Shown piece by piece: positions 5,071 to 12,755 of a stretch of 34,098 nt of DNA. Location: assembly GCA_026387435.1 (NCBI GenBank), contig JAPLLS010000036.1, positions 1-34,098 of the forward strand. The letters run 5' to 3'. The notes below the pieces were generated by a model, which saw only the letters and a program-made list of their open reading frames with translations, was not told where the DNA came from and did no database searches. The translations under genes and the position numbers were made by a program. Origin of the DNA: Candidatus Omnitrophota bacterium (GTDB lineage: Bacteria > Omnitrophota > Gorgyraeia > Gygaellales > Profunditerraquicolaceae). Within the stretch, counting starts at the first letter, position 1; the number at the start of each line of letters is the position of its first letter.

Positions 5071-7634
5071 TGATGTTTGCAGGTAAAGAGATCGAAGAGA
5101 TAAAAGGTCTTTCCGGCCAAGAAGTCAAGGAAAGGTTGCAGCGGGACGGTTATAATGAGCTGCCTTCTCAGAAGAAGCGTAATGTTTTTCTGATATTTTT
5201 TAGCGTGGTTAAAGAGCCGATGTTGTTGTTGTTGATCGGCTGCGGGTCGATTTATTTCTTTTTAGGCGAGCCTAAAGATGGTCTTATGCTGCTTTCGTTT
5301 GTTTTGGTGGTGGTGGGGATTACGTTTTACCAGGAGCGCAAGACGGAACGCACTTTGGAGGCCTTGCGCGACCTTTCCAGCCCTCGGGCTCTGGTTATCC
5401 GCGACTCAAAACAAATTAGGATCGCCGGCCGGGAGGTAGTCAAGGATGACATTATAATTCTAAGAGAAGGTGACCGCGTTCCGGCGGACGCAGTGATTTT
5501 GTCCTGCTCCAATTTATCGGTCGATGAGTCTTTGTTGACCGGTGAATCGATTCATGTCCGAAAATCTGAATCGGACGGACGGCGGCCGGCCCAACGCCCC
5601 GGCGGAGACGACCTGCCTTTTGTTTTTTCCGGGACTTTGGTGGTGCAGGGCCGGGGAATAGCCAAAGTAACATCCATCGGGATCCATACCGAAATGGGCA
5701 AGATCGGTAAAGCCTTGCAGAGTATCCGCGAAGAAGATACTTTGCTGCAGAAAGAAACCAACAAGATCGTTAAGAATTTCTCCCTGGCCGGAATAACTCT
5801 TTGCCTGCTGGTAATATTGATTTACGGATTGACCAGAGGTAACTGGATCCAAGGGATCCTTTCCGGGCTGACTTTGAGCATGGCTATGCTTCCGGAAGAA
5901 TTTCCGGTCGTCCTGATCATTTTCCTTACTTTAGGAGCCTGGCGTATTTCCAAGAGTCAAGTGCTGACCCGGCGCACTCCGGCTATAGAAACCCTGGGAG
6001 CGGCCACGGTATTGTGCACGGATAAAACCGGGACTTTAACTCTTAACGCCATGCATTTGACCACTCTTTGCGTCAAAGGCGATTATTATGACGTGGACAC
6101 CAACAAATCCAGATTTTTGCCGGAGACAGTGCACGATCTGATCGAATACGGGATCCTGGCCAGCCAGAAAGACCCCTTTGACCCCATCGAGAAAGAAGTG
6201 AAGCGTCTAGGTGAATTCTATTTATCCGATTCCGAGCATATCCATAATAACTGGAGGCTGGTCCGGGAGTACACGCTTTCCAAGCAGCTTTTGGCTTTAT
6301 CGCATGTCTGGGAGTCTCCGGATAAGCTGAATTTTATTATTGCCGCTAAAGGTTCTCCTGAAGCTATAGGAGATCTTTGTCATCTTAATCATGCCCAGCA
6401 TGATCAATTGATCAAATGTATAGAGGAAATGTCCGGCCGGGGATTGCGTGTCCTGGGGGTAGCCAGGGCTTCTTTTAAAAAGACCGACCTTCCGGATGCC
6501 CAGCATGATTTTGCATTCGAATTTGTGGGCCTTTTAGGGTTTATCGACCCGATCCGGCCGACTGTCCCTTCGGCGATCAAAGAGGCGCAAGAGGCGGGAA
6601 TGAGGGTGATCATGATCACCGGTGATTATCCGGGTACCGCCAAGCATATCGCCCGGGAAATCGGTTTGAATAATCCCGACTACTGCATTACCGGAGCGGA
6701 GTTGGAAAAGATGGACCATTTACAGCTTAGGGAGAGGATCAAAACAGTCAGCGTTTTTGCCAGGGTTGTCCCCGAACAGAAGCTGGCTATCGTTAACGCC
6801 TTAAAGGCTAACGGCGGGGTTGTGGCCATGACCGGGGACGGGGTTAACGACGCTCCGGCTTTAAAGTCCGCCAATATCGGCATTGCCATGGGAGAGCGGG
6901 GGACTGACGTGGCCCGCGAAGCTTCGGCTCTGGTATTGCTGAATGATGATTTTTCCTCGATCGTTCACGCGGTAAAGCTGGGGCGGAGGATCTTTGATAA
7001 TTTAAAGAAAGCTATAGCTTATATTTTCGCTATCCATGTGCCGATCGCGGGAATGTCGTTCTTGCCGGTTTTATTCAATATGCCCATTGCGCTTTTGCCG
7101 GCGCATATAGCTTTCCTGGAATTGATCATCGACCCGGCATGTTCAACGGTATTCGAGGCCTGCCCTGAAGAGAAAAATATCATGAAAAGGCCGCCGCGCA
7201 ATCTGCGGGAGTCGCTGTTCAACAAAAAAGCTTTTCTTTTCAGCCTGCTCCAGGGGTTAAGCATCCTGGCAGTGGTGTTCGCGGTTTTTGTCCTGGCGTT
7301 ACGTTTTAATAAAGGCGAACTTGAAGCCAGAACTCTGGCATTCGCGACGCTGGTTTTCGCTAATATCATGGTGATCATGACTAATCTTTCCTGGTCCAGG
7401 AACCTTGCTGGGATCATCAAGGCCAAGAATACGGCGTTGGTGGGAGTTGTGAGCGCGGCTTTAGTCGCCCTGGGTCTGGTTATTTACGTTCCTGCCCTGC
7501 GTAGTCTCTTCCACTTTGAGATCCTTTCCGCCGAAGATGTTTTGATCACTTTTGTCAGCGGAATTGCCAGTTTAGGCTGGTTCGAAGCAGTTAAGGCCTT
7601 AAACCGAAAATTCGCTTTTTTGCCTTCCGTGTAA
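5070..7634 (+). CDS. Cation-translocating P-type ATPase (P2-like)
   Basis: An 854-residue inner-membrane ion pump. Order: N-terminal cation-ATPase domain (about 5-35, KGLSGQEVKERLQRDGYNELP), first membrane pair, actuator domain with TGES (157-160), the TM4 motif PEEFP (275-279), phosphorylation site DKTGTLT (Asp318), nucleotide-binding KGSPE (about 428), TGD (517-519), hinge TGDGVNDAP (588-596) and C-terminal membrane segments. It resembles Ca2+/P2-type pumps, but the usual TM4 PEGLP is PEEFP, so the ion is uncertain. ATG 5070 is chosen because it overlaps the patatin stop (TGATG) and has AAAGGA upstream; an ATG at 5025 would start well inside the patatin gene. All catalytic motifs are intact. 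Confidence 0.93.
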   Translation: MMFAGKEIEEIKGLSGQEVKERLQRDGYNELPSQKKRNVFLIFFSVVKEPMLLLLIGCGSIYFFLGEPKDGLMLLSFVLVVVGITFYQERKTERTLEALRDLSSPRALVIRDSKQIRIAGREVVKDDIIILREGDRVPADAVILSCSNLSVDESLLTGESIHVRKSESDGRRPAQRPGGDDLPFVFSGTLVVQGRGIAKVTSIGIHTEMGKIGKALQSIREEDTLLQKETNKIVKNFSLAGITLCLLVILIYGLTRGNWIQGILSGLTLSMAMLPEEFPVVLIIFLTLGAWRISKSQVLTRRTPAIETLGAATVLCTDKTGTLTLNAMHLTTLCVKGDYYDVDTNKSRFLPETVHDLIEYGILASQKDPFDPIEKEVKRLGEFYLSDSEHIHNNWRLVREYTLSKQLLALSHVWESPDKLNFIIAAKGSPEAIGDLCHLNHAQHDQLIKCIEEMSGRGLRVLGVARASFKKTDLPDAQHDFAFEFVGLLGFIDPIRPTVPSAIKEAQEAGMRVIMITGDYPGTAKHIAREIGLNNPDYCITGAELEKMDHLQLRERIKTVSVFARVVPEQKLAIVNALKANGGVVAMTGDGVNDAPALKSANIGIAMGERGTDVAREASALVLLNDDFSSIVHAVKLGRRIFDNLKKAIAYIFAIHVPIAGMSFLPVLFNMPIALLPAHIAFLELIIDPACSTVFEACPEEKNIMKRPPRNLRESLFNKKAFLFSLLQGLSILAVVFAVFVLALRFNKGELEARTLAFATLVFANIMVIMTNLSWSRNLAGIIKAKNTALVGVVSAALVALGLVIYVPALRSLFHFEILSAEDVLITFVSGIASLGWFEAVKALNRKFAFLPSV

Positions 7635-7685
7635 TTGACTGCAGCGTAAAGAGTTATGGTCCAGATAAATTGAATAAAAATAGCG

Positions 7686-7713
7686 TTGACAAATTTAAGG
7701 TTTATGGTATACT
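7686..7713 (+). promoter_or_regulatory. Promoter of cold-shock gene 1
   Basis: Perfect TTGACA (7686-7691), a 16-nt spacer and TATACT (7708-7713), preceded by TGG, an extended -10. The same architecture recurs at 30279-30306 and 33657-33684. Confidence 0.85.
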
Positions 7714-7720
7714 TTTTTCC

Positions 7721-7786
7721 GTAGTAAATAAAGATTAGAAGTCTGAAAGCCGGAAGGGTTTGGATGTCTAACCTTTTCGGTTTTTT
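7721..7786 (+). ncRNA. Cold-shock leader element, copy 1 (attenuator-like)
   Basis: The 5' end of the csp mRNA. GATTAGAAGTC (7733-7743) begins exactly 19 nt after the -10. A hairpin follows: 7750-7760 pairs with 7770-7780 over 11 bp including two G-U pairs, then six T, a classical terminator shape. The 5' segment can alternatively pair with GGATGTCTAACC (7762-7773), 9 of 11 positions, which would break the terminator 3' arm or form a pseudoknot with the loop. Copies 2 and 3 (30314, 33692) keep both pairings with different bases. Termination control is inferred. Confidence 0.7.
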
Positions 7787-7796
7787 CATTTAGTCG

Positions 7797-7846
7797 TTTA
7801 CCCCGTTGGGGAGGTAAAGCTGATGGAGATTTCTAACGGGGTTTAC
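7797..7846 (+). promoter_or_regulatory. Second switch-like structure in the csp 1 leader
   Basis: Two mutually exclusive hairpins share CCCC at 7801-7804. In hairpin A, TTTACCCC (7797-7804) pairs with GGGG and GGTAAA (7810-7818, one bulge). In hairpin B, ACCCCGTT (7800-7807) pairs perfectly with AACGGGGT (7835-7842), ending about 20 nt before the ribosome-binding site. Temperature-dependent exchange is plausible but inferred. Copies 2 and 3 lack this part. Confidence 0.45.
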
Positions 7847-7874
7847 TATGATTAGCAAAGAGGAGGAAGTACAG

Positions 7875-8075
7875 ATGGCAAGAGGCAAAGTAAAGTGGTT
7901 TTCCAACCAAAAGGGTTATGGTTTTATCACTCCTGAGAACGGAAATGACGTATTCGTTCATCACAGCGCGATCCAGGGTGAGGGGTATAAATCCTTGAAC
8001 GAGGGACAAGAAGTAGAGTTCGAGATCGAAAAAGGTCCTAAAGGCGAACAGGCTACCAACGTAGTCAAGTTATAA
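7875..8075 (+). CDS. Cold-shock protein (CspA family), copy 1
   Basis: A 66-residue single-domain cold-shock protein: an RNA/ssDNA-binding beta-barrel acting as a cytoplasmic RNA chaperone. RNP1 is KGYGFIT and RNP2 is DVFVHHS. Length matches the family exactly when ATG 7875 is used; AGAGGAGG lies about 7 nt upstream. An in-frame ATG at 7848 would add nine residues carrying the Shine-Dalgarno region and is rejected. The protein is nearly identical to that encoded at 30428-30628. Its mRNA has a 150-nt structured leader with an attenuator-like element and a second hairpin switch, and a strong terminator follows at 8089. Cold induction is inferred from family and leader. Confidence 0.95.
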   Translation: MARGKVKWFSNQKGYGFITPENGNDVFVHHSAIQGEGYKSLNEGQEVEFEIEKGPKGEQATNVVKL

Positions 8076-8088
8076 CTTTAAATAAACT

Positions 8089-8123
8089 GGCCCGGCTCCG
8101 TATGGATGCCGGGCCTTTTTTTT
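8089..8123 (+). terminator. Rho-independent terminator of csp 1
   Basis: GGCCCGGC (8089-8096) pairs perfectly with GCCGGGCC (8108-8115), followed by eight T. The csp gene is therefore monocistronic. Confidence 0.9.
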
Positions 8124-8182
8124 CTTTTCCAGAGCCGTCGGTTCTCTTTTACAAAATCTCGCAAATTTTCCCGCAATAGTAG

Positions 8183-8188
8183 TATAAT
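8183..8188 (+). promoter_or_regulatory. -10 box directly before the deacetylase gene
   Basis: A perfect TATAAT ends 10 nt before the ATG at 8199. No good -35 is found at normal spacing, and no Shine-Dalgarno sequence fits between. If used, the mRNA would be almost leaderless. Confidence 0.35.
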
Positions 8189-8198
8189 ATATTCCATT

Positions 8199-8942
8199 AT
8201 GAAACTATTTACCAAAAAGATAATCTTTTTTTCCTCTTTTGTCCTGGTTGGGCTGTCAATATTCTTTGTCTGGATTTGCTTATTTTTTGACGAAGTGCTT
8301 TTTGTCAGGAAGAGCACTATTTATCACGTTGATACTCCGCTTAAGATGGTAGCTTTGACTTTTGATGACGGTCCGTCACCGGAATGGACGCCTAAAATAC
8401 TGGCAGTGCTTAAGGAAAATAAGGTTAAAGCCACATTTTTTATGCTCGGCAGACATGTTAAAGCTTATCCTCAGATAGCCAGGATGGTAGTTGCTCAGGG
8501 AAGCGAAGTCGGGAATCATACATATAACCACATGGTAATTTTTAATTCCAGCACCGTCAAACTGGAAAAGGAGATCAAGGATACCGAGAAAGCCATAAAA
8601 GAGGCAACCGGGTTGACCCCGGTTTTGATGCGGCCTCCCAAGGGCTGGGTGACCGATAAGGATAAAAAACTGATAAATAAGCTCGGTTATGAGACTATTC
8701 TCTGGAGCTTGAATTCCAAAGATTGGGTAACTTTTGATGATAAATATATTGTTAAGTTCATAATGGCCCGGGTCAAGCCGGGTGACATTATTTTATTCCA
8801 CGACAGCGGAGGATTCTTCGGCACCGAAGGTGGGAACAGGGACGAGACCGTAAGAGCTGTGAGCATGTTAGTGGAAAAATTAAAAGCGAGAGGTTTCGTG
8901 CTTACTACGGTCAGCGAGTTGTTAGCCTCCCGAAACCCATGA
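8199..8942 (+). CDS. Polysaccharide deacetylase (CE4/NodB domain), membrane-anchored
   Basis: A 247-residue protein with one N-terminal membrane anchor (about 8-30) and an extracytoplasmic NodB domain. The CE4 motifs are all present: TFDDGP (54-59; catalytic base and metal Asp), NHTYNH (metal His107 and His111), RPPKGW (145-150), D175-W176 and LFHD (199-202; catalytic His201). It should remove N- or O-acetyl groups from an envelope polysaccharide or peptidoglycan. ATG 8199 is chosen because the earlier in-frame ATG (8106) lies inside the csp terminator. No ribosome-binding site is visible. The stop overlaps the next gene's start (ATGA), a glycosyltransferase, so the two probably modify the same glycan or lipid. 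Confidence 0.92.
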   Translation: MKLFTKKIIFFSSFVLVGLSIFFVWICLFFDEVLFVRKSTIYHVDTPLKMVALTFDDGPSPEWTPKILAVLKENKVKATFFMLGRHVKAYPQIARMVVAQGSEVGNHTYNHMVIFNSSTVKLEKEIKDTEKAIKEATGLTPVLMRPPKGWVTDKDKKLINKLGYETILWSLNSKDWVTFDDKYIVKFIMARVKPGDIILFHDSGGFFGTEGGNRDETVRAVSMLVEKLKARGFVLTTVSELLASRNP

Positions 8943-10588
8943 AGAAGATTGCCAAGTGGGAAAAACATGTTTTTATCCTGATCCTCCTTTCGGTTTTATT
9001 CTTTATTATAGGAAACACCGGCTTAAGCCTGACTAATCCTGATGAAGTTTTTTATATGGATTCGGCCAAGGAAATGGTGAAACATAATTCCTGGCTTACC
9101 CCTTACATCTTCGGCCAGCCGCAGTTTGAGAAACCGATATTCACCTACTGGCTGATCCGGATGGGATTTTTGATGTTTGGGATCACCGCTTTTGCCGGAA
9201 GGATATTTCCGGCTATCTTCGCGCTCTTAGGAGTAATTTCCCTTTATATCCTCGGCCTTGCCGGGTTTGGCGAGAGAAAAAAGGCTTTTTATTCGGCTTT
9301 GATCCTGGGCTCCAGCGTTTTGTATCTGGGGTTAGCCCGCACGGTATTCACGGACCTCATCTTCTCAATGTTTATTCTTTTTGCTTTGACCGCTTTCTAC
9401 TGGGGGTATGCTAAAAGCAAAAAGAACTTAGGTGTCACGTTATTTTTCGTATTTTCCGCTCTTGCGGTCCTGACCAAAGGGCCTTTGGGAATATTGATCC
9501 CGGGGCTGGTGGCCTTGATGTTTTTGATCTGGCGTAAGGAACTGAAATTTATTTTCTGCCCGGCAGCGTTCTGGGGGCTGGTTTTTTTCGCAGTTATTGC
9601 CGTTCCCTGGTACGCTTATATGCTTAAGAACTACGGAAATGGTTTTATCAGGGAATTCTGGGTTAATGACCATTTGCGCCGCGTCTTTGTGGCCGAACAC
9701 CCGCACAATGACCGCTGGTATTTCTATCCGTTTTCCATGCTGGGCTGCATGTTTCCCTGGACTTTCTACGTGGCCGCCGGTTTATGGTCGATTTTCAAAC
9801 GGTTGAAAAAGAAGCTTTCTGCATTTTCGGTTTTTCTGGTTTGCTGGCTGGGGGTGGTTTTCGCGATCTTCCAGCCCGCGCATTCCAAGCTGGTAAGTTA
9901 TATTTTTCCTTTATTCCCGGCATTAGCTTTAATTGCCGGAGACTTTTTTGTAGAGAAAGTTTTAAGTCGTAAAACCGGCTTTGGCCGGGTTCTAGGTTGG
10001 GTAACGGCTTTGATTTTGTTGATAATCCCGGTCGCTGTGAGGGCGGCCGCGGCCAAATACCCGTTATATTTCTCTTCCGGGCGGGTGGTTCAGATCTTGG
10101 CGTTCTTAGGCTGGGTGATTTCCTTCGGAGCCTTGGTTTTTGTCTTTTTAAGAAAGCCTAAGCCGGCTTTTTTTATTCAGGCGGCTTTATTGCCGGCAAT
10201 CCTAATAGCCATACCTTTAACCAACATTGATCCTTATGTCTCATCCCGGAAAGTCTCGGAATACCTTTCTCAACAGCCGATAAATCAAAGTGTTATTTTG
10301 TGCTCTAAAGCTTTTGTCCGGGGAGTCCATTTTTATACCGGATCCCGGGCCGCGGTATTCGATTCCGGAAGCGACAATTTTTTCAGCCCGCATCCTATTC
10401 CGTTTATAAACACCGATAAGAAGCTCCGGGTTTTTTTGGCTTCTCAGCCAATAACTTACTGCGTTTTGAAGAAGTCAGCTTTGGATGATTTGCAGCGTTT
10501 GGCCGGCGATAATTATCAGATCGATGTGCTTTTGTTGGTGGGCAACGAATATGTTTTAAAAGTAGAGGAGCGAGTTTTAAGAAAGTAG
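8939..10588 (+). CDS. GT39/ArnT-like membrane glycosyltransferase
   Basis: A 549-residue polytopic membrane protein of the dolichyl/undecaprenyl-phosphate mannosyltransferase (PMT_2/ArnT) clan. The first periplasmic loop contains TNPDEVFYMDSAKEM, with the Asp-Glu pair typical of the catalytic loop, followed by QPQFEKPIFTYWL, a KPP/KPI-like segment seen in ArnT relatives. About ten to twelve hydrophobic segments follow, then a soluble C-terminal periplasmic part (about 440-549). It would transfer a sugar from a polyprenyl-phosphate donor to lipid or protein. It is translationally coupled to the deacetylase by ATGA. Its stop lies 2 nt from the end of a convergent gene. The exact donor and acceptor cannot be read. 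Confidence 0.87.
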   Translation: MKKIAKWEKHVFILILLSVLFFIIGNTGLSLTNPDEVFYMDSAKEMVKHNSWLTPYIFGQPQFEKPIFTYWLIRMGFLMFGITAFAGRIFPAIFALLGVISLYILGLAGFGERKKAFYSALILGSSVLYLGLARTVFTDLIFSMFILFALTAFYWGYAKSKKNLGVTLFFVFSALAVLTKGPLGILIPGLVALMFLIWRKELKFIFCPAAFWGLVFFAVIAVPWYAYMLKNYGNGFIREFWVNDHLRRVFVAEHPHNDRWYFYPFSMLGCMFPWTFYVAAGLWSIFKRLKKKLSAFSVFLVCWLGVVFAIFQPAHSKLVSYIFPLFPALALIAGDFFVEKVLSRKTGFGRVLGWVTALILLIIPVAVRAAAAKYPLYFSSGRVVQILAFLGWVISFGALVFVFLRKPKPAFFIQAALLPAILIAIPLTNIDPYVSSRKVSEYLSQQPINQSVILCSKAFVRGVHFYTGSRAAVFDSGSDNFFSPHPIPFINTDKKLRVFLASQPITYCVLKKSALDDLQRLAGDNYQIDVLLLVGNEYVLKVEERVLRK

Positions 10589-10590
10589 AT

Positions 10591-11712
10591 TTAAGTGAAT
10601 TCAGAGGGCCTGGCGAATAAATAGCCTTGCCCGAACTGGACGCCTAAGGAAACCAGGGTATCAAATTCCTTTTCGGTTTCTATCCCTTCAGCGATAAGGG
10701 TGGCATTGGTGCGCTGTGCAAGTTCGCAGATGACTTTCATCAAGCTTTGTTTTACCAGGTCGGAGTTTATATCCCTGACCAGGCTCATGTCAGCTTTGAT
10801 AAAGTTGGGTTTAAGTTCCACGATCGCCCTTAAACTGGAATATCCTTCCCCCAGGTCGTCGATAACGATCATTACTCCCATAGGTTTAAGATTATTCAGA
10901 TTTTTCGCCAGTTTCTCGAAATTTGTGACGAAAGTTCTTTCAGTGATCTCCAGGCATATCTGGGAAGCGGGGACGGTCGTCCCTTTGAGAAACTCCAGTT
11001 TTTGCAGGTAATCGCTGCTGACAACATTGGGGTCTATATTTAGGAAAAGAAGTTTCTGCTTGATATAGCTATTAGCTCTTTTTACCGCCAGGTCCAGACA
11101 GAGCGTATCCAACTGATAAGACATATTTGCTTCGGTGGCTAAAGCGAAAAGATTAAGCGGATTCTCGAAAAACGTCCCCTTAGGACCGCGGGCTAGGGCC
11201 TCGTAGCCGATAGGCTGGCGGCTGGCCAGAGTGACGATCGGCTGGAAGACGGTGCGGATATTTTTTTCTTCAATGATCTTGGCCAATTGCATGATCTTTT
11301 CGTTTTTTTCGCTTTCCGAAAGGTTGCCTAAAATAACCGTTGTCCTTTTAAGTATAGATTTGATCCTGGCCAGAAGCTCTTCAATAGGAGCACCTTTGTT
11401 GATAAAATCCAAAGCCCCCAGATTAAAAGCCTGGACTTTATCCAGGATACCGGTTTCGCAGGTCAAAATGACGACCGGGATATTCATGGTGTCGGTGTTT
11501 TCTTTAAGACATCTGCAGACTTCATGGCCGGTCATCCGCGGCATCTTCAGATCCAGCAGGATCAAGTCTGGGTTTTTCTTGGCTTTTTCCAAACCTTCTT
11601 CAGGTGAGTTCGCGGTGGTAATACCGTAGCCGGCGTTTTCCAGGATAAAGCGGAACATTTCCAGGAAATCCGGTTCGTCATCCACTATCAGGATCTGTTT
11701 TTTAGTTTCCAT
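10591..11712 (-). CDS. Response regulator with EAL (c-di-GMP phosphodiesterase) output
   Basis: A 373-residue cytoplasmic protein. An N-terminal receiver domain (about 5-120) has the acidic pair D11-D12, phosphoacceptor Asp54 and conserved Lys106. The C-terminal EAL domain (about 150-373) keeps the catalytic set: E171-A-L, N225 (NIDP), E255 (LEITER), D285-D286 (IDDLGEGYSS), K306 and E342 (AEGIET), so hydrolysis of c-di-GMP to pGpG is expected. The loop reads DDLGEGYSS where DDFGTGYSS is usual. It is the only clear minus-strand gene and has its own promoter (11748-11775). Its partner kinase is unknown; the orphan soluble kinase at 13069 is a candidate. Confidence 0.94.
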   Translation of the reverse strand: METKKQILIVDDEPDFLEMFRFILENAGYGITTANSPEEGLEKAKKNPDLILLDLKMPRMTGHEVCRCLKENTDTMNIPVVILTCETGILDKVQAFNLGALDFINKGAPIEELLARIKSILKRTTVILGNLSESEKNEKIMQLAKIIEEKNIRTVFQPIVTLASRQPIGYEALARGPKGTFFENPLNLFALATEANMSYQLDTLCLDLAVKRANSYIKQKLLFLNIDPNVVSSDYLQKLEFLKGTTVPASQICLEITERTFVTNFEKLAKNLNNLKPMGVMIVIDDLGEGYSSLRAIVELKPNFIKADMSLVRDINSDLVKQSLMKVICELAQRTNATLIAEGIETEKEFDTLVSLGVQFGQGYLFARPSEFT

Positions 11713-11747
11713 ATTTTTGGCCCCATTAAAATTTTTTAATTATAATT

Positions 11748-11775
11748 AGTATACTAGAAAAATATAATAATTCAA
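11748..11775 (-). promoter_or_regulatory. Promoter of the response regulator-EAL gene
   Basis: On the minus strand: TTGAAT (11775-11770), a 16-nt spacer and TATACT (11753-11748). The predicted leader is about 30 nt. The 16-nt spacer and TATACT match the cold-shock promoters in this window. Confidence 0.6.
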
Positions 11776-11807
11776 CAAAAGATTTGAATTCTGTCCTTTA
11801 TTTTTGG

Positions 11808-11816
11808 TGGTATAAT
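11808..11816 (+). promoter_or_regulatory. Extended -10 before the Rieske cassette
   Basis: TGG followed by a perfect TATAAT (11811-11816). There is no good -35. Transcription would start near 11823, i.e. at the second ATG (11824), giving a leaderless mRNA; use of ATG 11818 would need an upstream promoter. Confidence 0.4.
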
Positions 11817-11817
11817 T

Positions 11818-12138
11818 ATGTCCATGGCCGAGTCTGGCTGGATAGCTGCGATTGAAGAGAACAAATTACAGGAAAACAGCGTCAAGCTGGTTTCCCCTAA
11901 GGGTATCGGCGTGCTCATAATTCGCAAAACCGGCAACGATATCTACGCGGTTTCCAATAAATGCGCGCATATGGCCTGTCCTTTGCGCGGCGGTGCTCTT
12001 GACGGCTATATTCTTAAATGCCCTTGCCACGACTGGCGTTTCGATATCCGCACCGGCGAACTGCTGGAAGCCAAGGAGATCAAGATCAAGGTCTACAAGT
12101 GGAAGATCATAGACGGAAATATCTATGTAAAATTGTAA
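11818..12138 (+). CDS. Rieske [2Fe-2S] ferredoxin-like protein 1
   Basis: A 106-residue small Rieske protein. The cluster ligands are CAH (C49, H51) and CPCH (C68, H71), the standard C-x-H...C-x2-H set, within NKCAHMACPLRGGALDG and HDWRFDIRTGE. There is no signal peptide or membrane segment, so it is a soluble electron carrier of the kind usually serving oxygenases or reductases. Starts at ATG 11818 or 11824 are both possible; GGTGG upstream could serve the first, while a TATAAT just before favours a leaderless second. It heads a tight four-gene cluster with glutaredoxin, ferredoxin-thioredoxin reductase and a second Rieske protein, so it probably feeds electrons into thiol chemistry. That role is inference. 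Confidence 0.92.
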   Translation: MSMAESGWIAAIEENKLQENSVKLVSPKGIGVLIIRKTGNDIYAVSNKCAHMACPLRGGALDGYILKCPCHDWRFDIRTGELLEAKEIKIKVYKWKIIDGNIYVKL

Positions 12139-12147
12139 GGAGGCCAG

Positions 12148-12396
12148 ATGAAAAACGTAAAACTTTATACTTTAAGTACCTGTCCCTGGTGTTTGAAAAC
12201 CAAGAAATACTTTAAAGAGCAGAAGATCCCGGTGGAATGCGTGGATTACGATCTGGCGCCCCCTAAAGAGCAGGGAAAAATCCTGGCTGAGATGTCGCGT
12301 TTTGGCGCAGGGAATTCTTTTCCTTTTGTGATTATCGGAAACGAAGTGGTAGAGGGTTTTGATCCGGAAAGATTTTCCGAACTTTTAGGTATATAG
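12148..12396 (+). CDS. Glutaredoxin-like/NrdH-type protein
   Basis: An 82-residue thioredoxin-fold protein. The active site is CPWC (C12-C15) right after the first strand (VKLYTLST), the cis-proline is in SFPFVII (P59), and it ends with the glutaredoxin-like GFDPERFSELLG helix. A CPWC site is more thioredoxin/NrdH-like than classical CPYC glutaredoxin, which suits reduction by a protein reductase rather than glutathione. A good site, AAGGAGG, precedes the ATG, which lies 9 nt after the first Rieske gene. The next gene, a ferredoxin-thioredoxin reductase catalytic chain, starts 2 nt after its stop and is the obvious candidate reductant. Confidence 0.93.
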   Translation: MKNVKLYTLSTCPWCLKTKKYFKEQKIPVECVDYDLAPPKEQGKILAEMSRFGAGNSFPFVIIGNEVVEGFDPERFSELLGI

Positions 12397-12398
12397 TA

Positions 12399-12755
12399 AT
12401 GCGCATTGAGTCCCGTAAACAAGCTTTAAGATTTTTCTTCCAGAAAGTAGTAGGCCCTCTTGGCTATAAATTCAGCCCGGATGAGGAGTTGGTGGAATTT
12501 TGTTTAGAGCAGGAAGTAAAACTTGAGCAAAAGCATGGGATCCCTTATTGCCCCTGCAAAGCTATCACCGGAGACCGGGAAAAGAATATGTTGATCGTTT
12601 GCCCTTGCATACCTTTTCACCGCGAACATTTTGATGCCATGAAACGCTGCTGGTGCGGATTGTTCGTGCATAAAGAAGTAATTGATCCTGATTCCCTTAA
12701 GCAGATCCCGGAAAGCCAGGTCCGGAAAGGACGAGATGTTCCAAGAGGCATTTAA
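12399..12755 (+). CDS. Ferredoxin-thioredoxin reductase, catalytic (beta) chain
   Basis: A 118-residue FTR catalytic subunit. The signature cysteines are CPC (C51-C53), CPC (C68-C70) in CPCIPFHREHFDAMKRC, and CWC (C84-C86). In this family four of these cysteines hold a [4Fe-4S] cluster and two form the redox-active disulfide that reduces thioredoxin-like partners. No variable (alpha) subunit is seen, as in many non-photosynthetic bacteria and archaea. It sits between a glutaredoxin-like gene and a second Rieske gene and overlaps the latter by 20 nt, implying a stable electron chain from a low-potential or Rieske carrier through FTR to the CPWC protein. The start ATG follows the previous stop by 2 nt. 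Confidence 0.93.
   Translation: MRIESRKQALRFFFQKVVGPLGYKFSPDEELVEFCLEQEVKLEQKHGIPYCPCKAITGDREKNMLIVCPCIPFHREHFDAMKRCWCGLFVHKEVIDPDSLKQIPESQVRKGRDVPRGI

Noticed and set aside
7848-7874. Upstream ATG of csp 1 (7848)
   Set aside because: It would encode the Shine-Dalgarno region; the family length and the second copy fix the start at 7875.
10700-11629. Plus-strand ORFs opposite the response regulator-EAL gene
   Set aside because: The minus-strand protein has all receiver and EAL motifs; the opposite frames are Ser/Arg/Leu-rich shadows.
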